This document shows positions 43,716 through 53,884 of a DNA stretch of 64,000 nt, piece by piece. How positions within the stretch are numbered: position 1 is the stretch's first letter; each line of letters begins with the position of its first letter. A program made the translations under genes and the position numbers. The DNA is taken from positions 1 through 64,000 of the forward strand of contig CAWJOG010000017.1 in the NCBI GenBank assembly GCA_963844435.1, given 5' to 3'. This stretch comes from JBDSLU01 sp963844435 (GTDB lineage Bacteria; Acidobacteriota; Vicinamibacteria; Vicinamibacterales; Vicinamibacteraceae). A model generated the notes under the pieces. That model was not told where the DNA came from. It worked only from the letters and a program-made list of their open reading frames with translations, and ran no database searches.

Positions 43716-45744
43716 TCACTTCACCAGGACGCGCCCCTGCGCCTGCCACTTGCCGTCGGTGCCGCGCACTTCGAGCCACAGCGGCTTGCGACTGGCCGGC
43801 GTCTCGACCTCGAAGTCGTAGGTCTCGCCGACCGCGATGGTCACGCGGGCGGGGCCCGGGGCCGCCTCGGACGCCGGCACGGCGGCGCCGTCCTTCGTCA
43901 GCGGACGCCAGGTCACCGGGCCGTCGGCGCCCGTCAGCGAGACCGACCAGATGTCGTCGGGCGCGATGTTGATCAGCCGCACGCGGTGGCGCGTCTTCGC
44001 CGCCCAGGTCCAGCGCGGCTCGCGCTCGCCGTCGATCACGGCGGACGCGGCGTCCCTCAGGATCGCCGAGGCTGGCGAGGCATCGCGGCGGCCGAGCACG
44101 ATGACGTGATCGGTGGCCGGGTCGTAGGATTCGCCGGGCTCGACGACGACCAGCGCGCCGTAGAGGCCCGACGACAGCTGCCGGTAGTCGTGCAGGTGCG
44201 TGTGGTAGATGAACGTGCCGGTGCGCGGCGGCGTGATGCGGACGGTGAAGCGCTCGCCCGGCACGATCATCGGCGCGACCTTCGCCCCGAGCCCGCTCCA
44301 GCCGTGCACGCCGTCGTAGTAGCTGTCGAGCTCGAGGCCGTGCCAGTGCATCGACGTCGACTCGTTGAGGTTGTTGACCAGCGTGATCTCCACCGGCTCG
44401 CCGCGACGCAGCACCACCGGCGGGCCCGGTGAGGCGACGCGGGCCACGCCGTCCCCGGTGACGTCGATGCCGGCCGGCGTGCGGCCGTCCGCCGCGCCGC
44501 CGCGGATCGTCATGGTCAGCTGGCGCGGCGTCGCGGTCGTCGCCGCCGCCGGGGCGGACGCGGACGCGTCGTCGCGGGCGGTCACGGTGATGCCGAGCAC
44601 CATGCCGGCCATGCCCAGCGACAGGTCGTTCGGATCGTGGACGCGATGCGCCTCGTGGCCGCCATGCCCGGCGTACGGCCCGTGTCCGGCGGTACTGGTG
44701 CCGGCGTCCCGGCCGCTGTCGCCGATGTATCCGCCGACCGCGTCACCCGAGGGCGTGGCGCCCAGCCGGCGCTCGGGGGCGACGTGGGCCATGACGTGGC
44801 AGTGGAACAGCCAGTTGCCCACCCGCTCGGGCACCCAGTCCATGGTCAGCGTGCCGCTCGACGGCACCATCTGCGTGACGACGCGGCGGCCCTCGGCGCC
44901 GGCGACGGTCTCGTCGCGCACGCCGTCGCCGAGCCGCTGCACGCGGTAGTAGAACCCGTGCAGGTGCATCGGGTGGATCTGCGAGCTGAGGTTGATGACG
45001 CGCCAACGCACCGGATCGCCGAGGCGGTAGGTGAGCCGCTCGGTCGACGGCCACGACAACCCGTTGATCATGAACGTGACCTTCGGGTTGGCGGCCAGGA
45101 AGCGTGCGCTCGCGTCGTCGGACGCCATGATCTCGCGCAGCTGCGCCGGCGTCAGGTCGCTCCACTCCGTGATCACGAAGATGCGATCCGGCTCGACCCG
45201 CACGCCGGCGGGGTCGACGACGAAGGCGCCGCCCATCTCGCGGAACGGGATCGGCGCGCCCATCGACGTCGCCCAGTAGTGATAGGTGCCTGCGCGCCCG
45301 CTCGCGAAGCGGACCTCGCGGTCCGCTCCCGGGGGCACGTCGAGTGGGCGCGCAGGCGCCGCCGTCCCGCGCGCACAGTCCGTGCAGGCGCAGCGGCGAT
45401 GTCAGGTCGTTCCGGACGGAGACGACGAGGGTGGTGCCTTCGACGACGCGGAGGAGCGGCGCCGGGACCATCAGCGGTCGGCCCTCCTCGCCGAGGGCCT
45501 CGATGCGAAGCGTGGGGCCGTCGTCGCCTTCCGGGCGCCAGTCGCCGGCGGCCGCACGCAGCCGGACGGTCACGAGGTCCTTCTCAGCGTCCCCGGCGGG
45601 GGTGCGGGCGGCGGTGCCGGCGGCGTGGGTGTTGTCGTTGACGCGGACGCGCTCGACCGGCATGGCGGTCAGGGCCGGGATGCTGCCGGACGCGAACAGG
45701 GCGCTGGCGGCGGTCAGATAGAGCAGATGGTTCAGGACAGTCAC
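43716..45744 (-). CDS. Multicopper oxidase with permuted cupredoxin order
   Basis: About 675 residues with an N-terminal signal (LLYLTAASALFASGS). Domain 1 is a cupredoxin lacking the usual HxH ligands (RLHGLCARD, TYHYWATSMG). The middle carries the motifs normally found in the last domain: IHPMHLHGFYY (about residue 255) and WLFHCHVMAHV (about 313). The C-terminal half then carries the motifs normally found first: TSMHWHGLELDSYYDG (about 466) and FIYHTHLHDYRQL (about 512). All eight type 2/3 His can therefore be found, but in reversed domain order, plus the Cys of a type 1 site. A His/Gly-rich linker lies between. One frame change near 45350. Possible roles: copper efflux oxidase or laccase-like. 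Confidence 0.8.
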
Positions 45745-45756
45745 AGCCCGATCAGG

Positions 45757-47508
45757 CTACGCGCCGCCCGGCGGGCAATCCTGAGCAGCGGGTAAGGGTT
45801 CGGTAAGAATCAGGCCGACTGGGCTGCGGACCGCGAAGATCTCGAAGCGGTCGCCGTTGGCGCCGAACGGCTGCGGGCCGCGCGACTCGAACTCGAGGCC
45901 CGAACCGGCGACGAGGTCGACCAGCGTCCGGCTGACGAGGACCTCGCCGGGCCGGGCGAGCGCCGCCAGGTCGCTCGACAGGTCGACGGCGACGCCGCGC
46001 ATCTCGCCGGCGACGAACTCGCACTCGCCGGTGTGCAGGCCGGCCCGCACCGTGCGGTCGGCGCGCGCGCCCGCCGCGACCAGCGTCGCGGCGCAGCGGA
46101 TCGCCCGCGCCGGACCGTCGAAGGCGGCCTGGATCTGCGTCGGCGCGAACGCCAGCAGACGGCCGCGCTGGCGGTCGATATCGGCCCGCGCCTGGACCTC
46201 GAACGCCTGTCGTGCCGCGGGGTCGGCCGCGTCGATCCTCGCGGTGAGGATGGTCGCCAGCACGCGGTCGGCGTCGACCGGGTCGTGCCCGTGGCCGAGA
46301 AAGCGCTCGATCGCGTCGAGCATGGTGTCCTGGTCGCCGACGAACGGCAGGTGATCCTCGCCGGGCAGCTCGATCAGCGTGGCGCCGGGAATCAGCGACG
46401 CGACGTAGCGGCCCTCGTCGATCGTCAGCAGCCGATCCTCGGTGCGGTGCAGGATCAGCGTCGGCACGCGGATCGCCGGCAGCACGTCGCGTACGTCGAT
46501 CGCGGCGTTCATCCGCGTCAGCGCCACCGCCGCGCCAGGGCTGGCGCCCATCCGCAGGTAGGTGCTCCACCAGTCGCGGAACGCGGGGTCGGCGGCGACC
46601 GTCGGCGCACGCGCCTCGAGGCCCACGGCGCCGCCCCAGGTGCGCTGGATCTCCTCGAGGAAGTGCTCGCCCTGCTCGTCGGTCGGGGCCCACGGATAGT
46701 CGGGCGCCCAGCGCCGCTTCGCGTAGGTCCCGATCATCACCAGCGCGCGGGTCCGTTCCGGGTAGGTGGTGGCGTAGAGCGCGCAGAGCGGGCCGCCCTC
46801 GGACACCCCGAGCAGCGCCGCCTGTCGCGAGCCGACGGCGTCGAGCACGGCGCGCACGTCGTCCATCCGCTCCTCGAGCGTGGGCAGCTGGCCGACGCGA
46901 TCGGACAGGCCGGTGCCGCGCTTGTCGAAGAGGATCAGGCGCGAGAACGAGGCGAGCCGGCGGAGGAAGCGCGCGAACGACGGCTCGGCCCAGAAGTAGT
47001 CCAGGTGCGAGACCCAGCCCATGACGAAGACGAGATCGATGGGGCCATCGCCGACCACCTGATAGGCGATGCTGACGTCGCCGCTGTGCGCGTAGCGTGT
47101 CTGCGGCGGCGTGAACTCGACGGCGTCGGCCGCGGGTGCGGGCGGCGCCACCGCCGACACCGCGGCGATGAAGCGGTAGCCGCGCTTGTGGACCGTCTCG
47201 ATGAACGTCGGCTCGTGGTGGTCGTCGCCGAGCGCGTGGCGGACCTCGCGGACGCACACCTTCAGCACCGCGTCGCCGACGAAGACGCCCGGCCACAGGT
47301 GATCGAGGAACTCGTCCTTCGTCACCAGCTGGCCGGCGCGCGCGACGAGGAACTCGAGGACGCCGAAGGCCTTCGGCGTCAGAGCGACCGTCGCCGCGCC
47401 GCGCTTGAGCGTGGCGTTCGCCGGATCGAGGCAGAAGTCGCCGAAGGTGACGGGCGCTCGGGCCGTCCCGTCGGAGCCGCTGGATCGGGCGCGGACGTGG
47501 CCGGGCAT
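45757..47508 (-). CDS. Fusion regulator: OmpR-type wHTH, alpha/beta hydrolase, degenerate nucleotide-cyclase-like domain
   Basis: 583 residues in three parts. Residues about 20-115: winged helix of the OmpR C-terminal type (VTFGDFCLDPANATLKRG, TPKAFGVLEFLVARAGQLVTKDEFLDHLWPG, VRHALGDD). Residues about 145-400: alpha/beta hydrolase (RLILFDKRGTGLSDRV, ALLGVSEGGPLCALYATTYPER with GxSxG, VPTLILHRTEDRL, LPGEDHLPF). Residues about 415-570: class III cyclase-like domain (AAFDGPARAIRCAATLV, VRAGLHTGECEFVAGEMRGVAVDLSSDLAALARPGEVLVSRTLVDLVAGSGLEF), which lacks the metal-binding Asp of the usual FTDI and GDG motifs, so catalysis is unlikely. Probably a one-component sensor-regulator. Start ATG 47508 lies 10 nt after TAGGAT; an ATG at 47520 overlaps that box. 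Intact frame. Confidence 0.82.
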   Translation of the reverse strand: MPGHVRARSSGSDGTARAPVTFGDFCLDPANATLKRGAATVALTPKAFGVLEFLVARAGQLVTKDEFLDHLWPGVFVGDAVLKVCVREVRHALGDDHHEPTFIETVHKRGYRFIAAVSAVAPPAPAADAVEFTPPQTRYAHSGDVSIAYQVVGDGPIDLVFVMGWVSHLDYFWAEPSFARFLRRLASFSRLILFDKRGTGLSDRVGQLPTLEERMDDVRAVLDAVGSRQAALLGVSEGGPLCALYATTYPERTRALVMIGTYAKRRWAPDYPWAPTDEQGEHFLEEIQRTWGGAVGLEARAPTVAADPAFRDWWSTYLRMGASPGAAVALTRMNAAIDVRDVLPAIRVPTLILHRTEDRLLTIDEGRYVASLIPGATLIELPGEDHLPFVGDQDTMLDAIERFLGHGHDPVDADRVLATILTARIDAADPAARQAFEVQARADIDRQRGRLLAFAPTQIQAAFDGPARAIRCAATLVAAGARADRTVRAGLHTGECEFVAGEMRGVAVDLSSDLAALARPGEVLVSRTLVDLVAGSGLEFESRGPQPFGANGDRFEIFAVRSPVGLILTEPLPAAQDCPPGGA

Positions 47509-48266
47509 GGGTCCGACCATCCTAGCGAGAGCCGGTCGGTATCCGCCAGCAGGAAGCAGACCCCGCTGATGCCGAGCGCTTCGAAGACACCCTGCCATTC
47601 GAGCGGCCCGATCCGGACGATCAGCGGGACGTGGACGAGGAACACCCACGAGAGCACCATCCAGCCCGTCAGGACGGCCGCCAGCCGGCGGACGGGCGGC
47701 GCCAGCAGGCCGAAGCCCGCCGCGAGCAGCGCGCCGGCCGCGAAGTACGTCCAGAAGCGCGCGAACGGGATGAACGGCGGCACCAGCGTCTCGACGAACT
47801 GGACGAACAGGATGTGCTGGATGCCGGCGAGCAGGAAGAACGGCGCGCACGCGTGTGGCGCGAGGCGAGCCAAGCCCGACAGCAGCGTGTTCGGCGGTCC
47901 GGCGGCGCGTGCACCCACGACGATGCCGCCAGCGGCCAGGACCACGGCCTTCAAGGCGTTGGTCCAGTCGCCGCTGAACGTGTCGCCGGCGATCGCTTTC
48001 GGCCAGTGCAGACACAGCGACCAGCCCAGGATCAGCGCGGCGGCCTGGAGCGCCGCCTCGCGCGTCCAGCGGCCGGCCAGGATGGCGCCCCCGGCGGCCA
48101 CGAACAGGACGCCGGTGACGTAGGCGATCAGGTGCCGCTGCGCCAAATCGGCCGGCCACGGCGTCGCACGCGCCACGACGTAGTGGCCGAACACGATGTT
48201 CTCGAGGCCGAAGCCGACGAGGGCCAGCGCGAAGAACAGCCGGCCGAGGCGCTCCGCTGGGGGCAT
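47379..48266 (-). CDS. Multi-pass (DoxX-like) membrane protein
   Basis: About 250 credible residues with seven or eight hydrophobic helices (LFFALALVGFGLENIVFGHYV, LIAYVTGVLFVAAGGAILAGR, FFLLAGIQHILFVQFVETLVPPFIP, WTYFAAGALLAAGFGLLAPP, VLTGWMVLSWVFLVHVPLIVRIG, ALGISGVCFLLA). The pattern resembles DoxX/DUF4267-like proteins of unknown role. The last about 45 residues (to 47379) lie over the regulator gene and are not protein-like, so the true stop is probably near 47510-47540 with a frame error there. Confidence 0.65.
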   Translation of the reverse strand: MPPAERLGRLFFALALVGFGLENIVFGHYVVARATPWPADLAQRHLIAYVTGVLFVAAGGAILAGRWTREAALQAAALILGWSLCLHWPKAIAGDTFSGDWTNALKAVVLAAGGIVVGARAAGPPNTLLSGLARLAPHACAPFFLLAGIQHILFVQFVETLVPPFIPFARFWTYFAAGALLAAGFGLLAPPVRRLAAVLTGWMVLSWVFLVHVPLIVRIGPLEWQGVFEALGISGVCFLLADTDRLSLGWSDPCPATSAPDPAAPTGRPERPSPSATSASIRRTPRSSAARRRSL

Positions 48267-48422
48267 GGCGGCGCAGTGTACGCAGCCGCCGCCTCACCGG
48301 CGCCGCTGTTTGACGAACGGTCCGTTGGCGCGGGCAGGGCCCGGTCGAGGCGGCGTGACCCCGGCCGCCGGGCCGCGGCCGGAGGAAGCGCCTCGGCTGC
48401 GATACGATGTCGCCGGCTCCCC

Positions 48423-50648
<2,226 letters not shown>

Positions 50649-50656
50649 CGCACGCG

Positions 50657-52642
50657 ATGCGCGGGTTGCGAGGTCGATTCCTCATCGCCGCGCTCGTCGC
50701 GATCCAGGCGCTCCTCGCGGGTCCGTCTGCCGGCCACGCCGATCCGCTGCCGGCACAGGCCCCTCGCACTGCCGACTACGACATCGCCGTCCGGCTCGAC
50801 CCGGACGCGAAGCTCCTGGACGGCAGGCTGCGCCTCACCTGGCGAAACCCGTCCACCGACAGCGTCCCCGATCTCTGGTTCCACCTTTACCTGAACGCCT
50901 TCCGCGATCGCGAGAGCACGTTCTGGCGCGAGTCGCGCGGCCAGCTGCGCGACGTGCCGATGCTCGAGAACGGCTGGGGCCGGATCGACGTCACCGCGCT
51001 GCGGATCGCCAACGGCGCCGACCTCCTGCCGTCGCTGACGTTCGAGGCGCCCGACGACGGCAATCGCCGGGACCGCACCCTTGCGCGGGTCCGGCTGCCG
51101 CAGCCGGTCGCGCCGGGCGGGAGCGTGGACCTCGAGATCGCGTTCACGGCGGCGCTGCCCAAGGCCTACGCCAGGACCGGCTATGCCGGCGACTACTTCC
51201 TGGTCGGGCAGTGGTTCCCGAAGATCGCCGTCTACGAGCCGGCCGGGGTGCGCGGCCGCGCTGCCGGCGGCTGGAGCGCGCACCAGTTCCACGCCCACTC
51301 GGAGTTCTACGCCGATTTCGGGCACTACCGCGTCGCCATCACGCTGCCGCGCCGCTTCGTGGTCGGCGCCACCGGCGTGCGCACCGCGCGGGTGGACCAC
51401 GGTGACGGCACGACCACCCACACCTACGAGCAGGGCGACGTGCACGACTTCGCCTGGACGGCGTCGCCGCGCTTCGTCGAGATCACGCGCCGCTTCGACG
51501 CGGCGGCCGAGGTGTCCGCGCAGGCCTACCGCGAGGCCGCGGCGCGGCTCGGCCGGCCGATCGAGGCGCTGCGCCTCGGTGACGTCGAGGTGCGGCTGCT
51601 CATGCAGCCCGATCATCTGCCGCAGGCGGAGCGCTACCTGCGGGCGACGATGCGCTCGATCGCGGCCTTCGGACTGGCCTACGGCCGCTACCCGTACCGG
51701 ACGCTGACCATCGTCGATCCGCCGGAGGCGGCCATCGGCACCGGCGGGATGGAGTACCCGACCTTCATCACCGCCGGCACCATCACGCCGCTCAACACCT
51801 GGCCCCTGAATCGCGTCTACACGCCGGAGATTGTCGTCGCCCACGAGTTCGCGCACCAGTACTTCCAGGGCCTGGTGGCCTCGAACGAGTTCGAGGAGGC
51901 GTGGCTCGACGAGGGCATCACCGAGTGGGCGGCCGGGTGGCTGGTCGACGAGCTGGTCGGCGCCGATCGATCGGTCCTCGAGCTGGCCGGCCTCCGCGTC
52001 AGCGACCTCGACTACCAGCGCATCGCCAACCACCGCGGCCGCGGCAGCGAGATGATCCGCCAGCCGTCGTGGTCGTACGACGCCGGCTACGCGTTCAACG
52101 CCTATGCCCGGCCGTCGTTGACCCTGCGAACGCTCGAAGGGCTGCTGGGCCGTCGCACGATGGCGCGCGTGATGCGGACCTACGTCGAGCGGTGGCGCTA
52201 CCGCCATCCGTCGAGCGACGACTTCTACCGCGTCGCCAGCGAGGTCGCCGGCGGCGACCTGACGCCGTTCTTCCGCCAGACGATCGAATCGCCGGCGGTG
52301 ATCGATTACGCCGTCGGCGAGATTGCGCAGGGAAGCGCCCACACGGCGGTCACGGTGCGTCGCCAGGGAGACCTGCAGATCCCGATCGTCGTGGCGTTCA
52401 AGTTCGCCGGACGCCCCGTCGAGCGCCGCACCTGGGACGGCGTGGCGCGGTGGACGCGCTTCACGTTCGGCTACGCCGAGCCCCTCGAGTGGGTCGACGT
52501 GGACCCCGATCGCAAGGTCGCCCTCGACGTCTCGTGGCTGAACAACGGCCGCGTGGTCGCTGCCGATCGCCGCGCCCCGATGGCGATGACGTCGCGCTGG
52601 CTCCTCGCCGTGCAGCAGGTCCTCTCGTGGCTGGCCTTCTAA
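50657..52642 (+). CDS. M1-family (gluzincin) peptidase, secreted
   Basis: 661 residues with a signal peptide (FLIAALVAIQALLAGPSAGHA). N-terminal beta domain as in M1 aminopeptidases (YDIAVRLDPDAKLLDGRLRLTWRNPS). Substrate motif GTGGMEYPTFIT replaces GxMEN. Zinc site VVAHEFAHQYFQGLVASNEFEEAWLDEGITEW (HExxH then Glu after 18 residues). The variant MEYP is seen in bacterial M1-like exported peptidases whose specificity is not established. It begins 8 bp after glgB and its stop shares a base with the next start (TAATG). A C-terminal hydrophobic stretch (WLLAVQQVLSWLAF) could anchor it. Intact frame. Confidence 0.88.
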   Translation: MRGLRGRFLIAALVAIQALLAGPSAGHADPLPAQAPRTADYDIAVRLDPDAKLLDGRLRLTWRNPSTDSVPDLWFHLYLNAFRDRESTFWRESRGQLRDVPMLENGWGRIDVTALRIANGADLLPSLTFEAPDDGNRRDRTLARVRLPQPVAPGGSVDLEIAFTAALPKAYARTGYAGDYFLVGQWFPKIAVYEPAGVRGRAAGGWSAHQFHAHSEFYADFGHYRVAITLPRRFVVGATGVRTARVDHGDGTTTHTYEQGDVHDFAWTASPRFVEITRRFDAAAEVSAQAYREAAARLGRPIEALRLGDVEVRLLMQPDHLPQAERYLRATMRSIAAFGLAYGRYPYRTLTIVDPPEAAIGTGGMEYPTFITAGTITPLNTWPLNRVYTPEIVVAHEFAHQYFQGLVASNEFEEAWLDEGITEWAAGWLVDELVGADRSVLELAGLRVSDLDYQRIANHRGRGSEMIRQPSWSYDAGYAFNAYARPSLTLRTLEGLLGRRTMARVMRTYVERWRYRHPSSDDFYRVASEVAGGDLTPFFRQTIESPAVIDYAVGEIAQGSAHTAVTVRRQGDLQIPIVVAFKFAGRPVERRTWDGVARWTRFTFGYAEPLEWVDVDPDRKVALDVSWLNNGRVVAADRRAPMAMTSRWLLAVQQVLSWLAF

Positions 52643-53823
52643 TGGTCCGGCGGCCGGCCTCTCACGGCCGGCCGCGGGTGTCCGGCATCCGTGCGATTCG
52701 CGAAGGGGCCGCGCGGCTGTGGTCGCGGGCCGCGTTCGCGGTCGTGGCGACGTGGGCGATCGTGACGATCGTCGCGGTCGTCGCCGTGGCGCCGGCCTGG
52801 GCGTGGTGGAGCGGCGCGCTCGACCACACGATCGACGGGGCCCGGCTGCTCGGCTCCCCGAATGTGGCGACGCTGGTCGAGGTGCTGCGCGAGTCGCCGT
52901 TCGCCGCCCGCACCATTGCCGTCGCGGCCATCGCCGGCGCCGCGCTCGCGCTGCTCCTGAATCCGTTCCTCGCCGGCGGCGTGATCGGCGCGCTGGTGCG
53001 CGAGCCACCTGTGGGCGAGTTCGGGCTCGACGCCGGTGGACAGGGCACCCGCTTCGCTGCGGACGGGGTGTGGCTCTACGGTCCGCTCCTGCGCGTCGCC
53101 CTGATCGTCTGGCCGCTCGCCGCAATCGCGATTGCCGCGGGCGCCCTCGCAGCGACGAGCCTGCTCGGCGACACGCCGGAATCGCTGCTGGCTGTCGCGG
53201 TCGGCGCGGCTGTCCTCGCGTGCGGGATGCTGGCGGCCTCGATGTTCGTCGATCTGGCGCGGATCCACGTCGTCCGGACCGGCGTCCGCCGCGCCCGTGT
53301 CGCGGTGCTGGCCGCGTGTCGCATCGTCGGCAGCCAGGCGCCCCGGCTGTTCCTGCTCGGGCTGGTGTTCGGGACGGCCCTGGCGCTGGCCGGGGCGGCG
53401 CTGCTGGCGCTGCGCGGATGGCTCCCGGGCGAGACGTGGCCGTCGATTCTCGCGGGCGTCGCCGTCCAGCAGGCGCATGCGTTCGCCCGCACGTGGCTGC
53501 GCGCGGCGCTGGTCGCGAGCGAGGTGGTGCTGGCCGATGCGGACGCCGAGACCCGCGCCGCCGTCGCAGAGGCTGCCGCTGCCGCGTCAGTCGCGGCGCT
53601 CGAGGAACGGCCGGAGATGCTCGTAGTCGTGCAGGACGAAGCCGGCGAAGGCGGGCTGGCCGGCGACGAGCGGCTCGGCGGCGGCGATCTCGCGCCGGAG
53701 GTCCCCGGGCGCCTGTCCGCCGAAGGTGATGGTCGGCGGGGTGATGCCGACGCCGCGGAAGCCGGACCAGCGCCGCCCGTCCTCGCCGGGGATCGGCGCC
53801 CGACGACTCCGGAATCATCGTGA
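52642..53823 (+). CDS. Multi-pass membrane protein of unknown function (3' end uncertain)
   Basis: About 320 credible residues with six hydrophobic helices (AFAVVATWAIVTIVAVVAVAPAWAWW, TIAVAAIAGAALALLLNPFLAGGVIGAL, LRVALIVWPLAAIAIAAGALAA, LLAVAVGAAVLACGMLAASMFVDLARI, LFLLGLVFGTALALAGAALLAL). Start overlaps the M1 peptidase stop by one base, so it is coupled. From about 53590 the frame runs antisense to the small secreted gene and becomes low-quality, so the true stop is probably earlier with a frame error; 53624-53626 in another frame is one candidate. Confidence 0.6.
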   Translation: MVRRPASHGRPRVSGIRAIREGAARLWSRAAFAVVATWAIVTIVAVVAVAPAWAWWSGALDHTIDGARLLGSPNVATLVEVLRESPFAARTIAVAAIAGAALALLLNPFLAGGVIGALVREPPVGEFGLDAGGQGTRFAADGVWLYGPLLRVALIVWPLAAIAIAAGALAATSLLGDTPESLLAVAVGAAVLACGMLAASMFVDLARIHVVRTGVRRARVAVLAACRIVGSQAPRLFLLGLVFGTALALAGAALLALRGWLPGETWPSILAGVAVQQAHAFARTWLRAALVASEVVLADADAETRAAVAEAAAAASVAALEERPEMLVVVQDEAGEGGLAGDERLGGGDLAPEVPGRLSAEGDGRRGDADAAEAGPAPPVLAGDRRPTTPESS

Positions 53824-53884
53824 GGACCATCGCCGCGGCCAGGATCGACAGCGCGGCGAACAGGCAGGTCGGTGCATGCGTCAC
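53587..53884 (-). CDS. Small secreted protein, unknown (previously hidden by a frame break)
   Basis: About 98 residues: signal peptide THAPTCLFAALSILAAAMVL, then GEDGRRWSGFRGVGITPP, FGGQAPGDLRREIAAAEPL, AGQPAFAGFVLHDYEHLRPF and the C-terminus LERRD before TGA at 53587-53589. The two halves are in different frames, with one break near 53785. The coupling supports it: its ATG at 53884 overlaps the histidine kinase stop (ATGA). The palindrome variant at 53801-53820 falls inside it, just after the signal peptide. No family recognised; the C-terminal segment could be the tail of a larger degraded enzyme. Confidence 0.5.
53801..53820. repeat. Imperfect copy of the dispersed palindrome
   Basis: CGACGACTCCGGAATCATCG: the same core as 21251-21270 with two substitutions in the right arm. 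It lies inside the small secreted gene and the 3' extension of the convergent membrane-protein frame. Confidence 0.5.
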
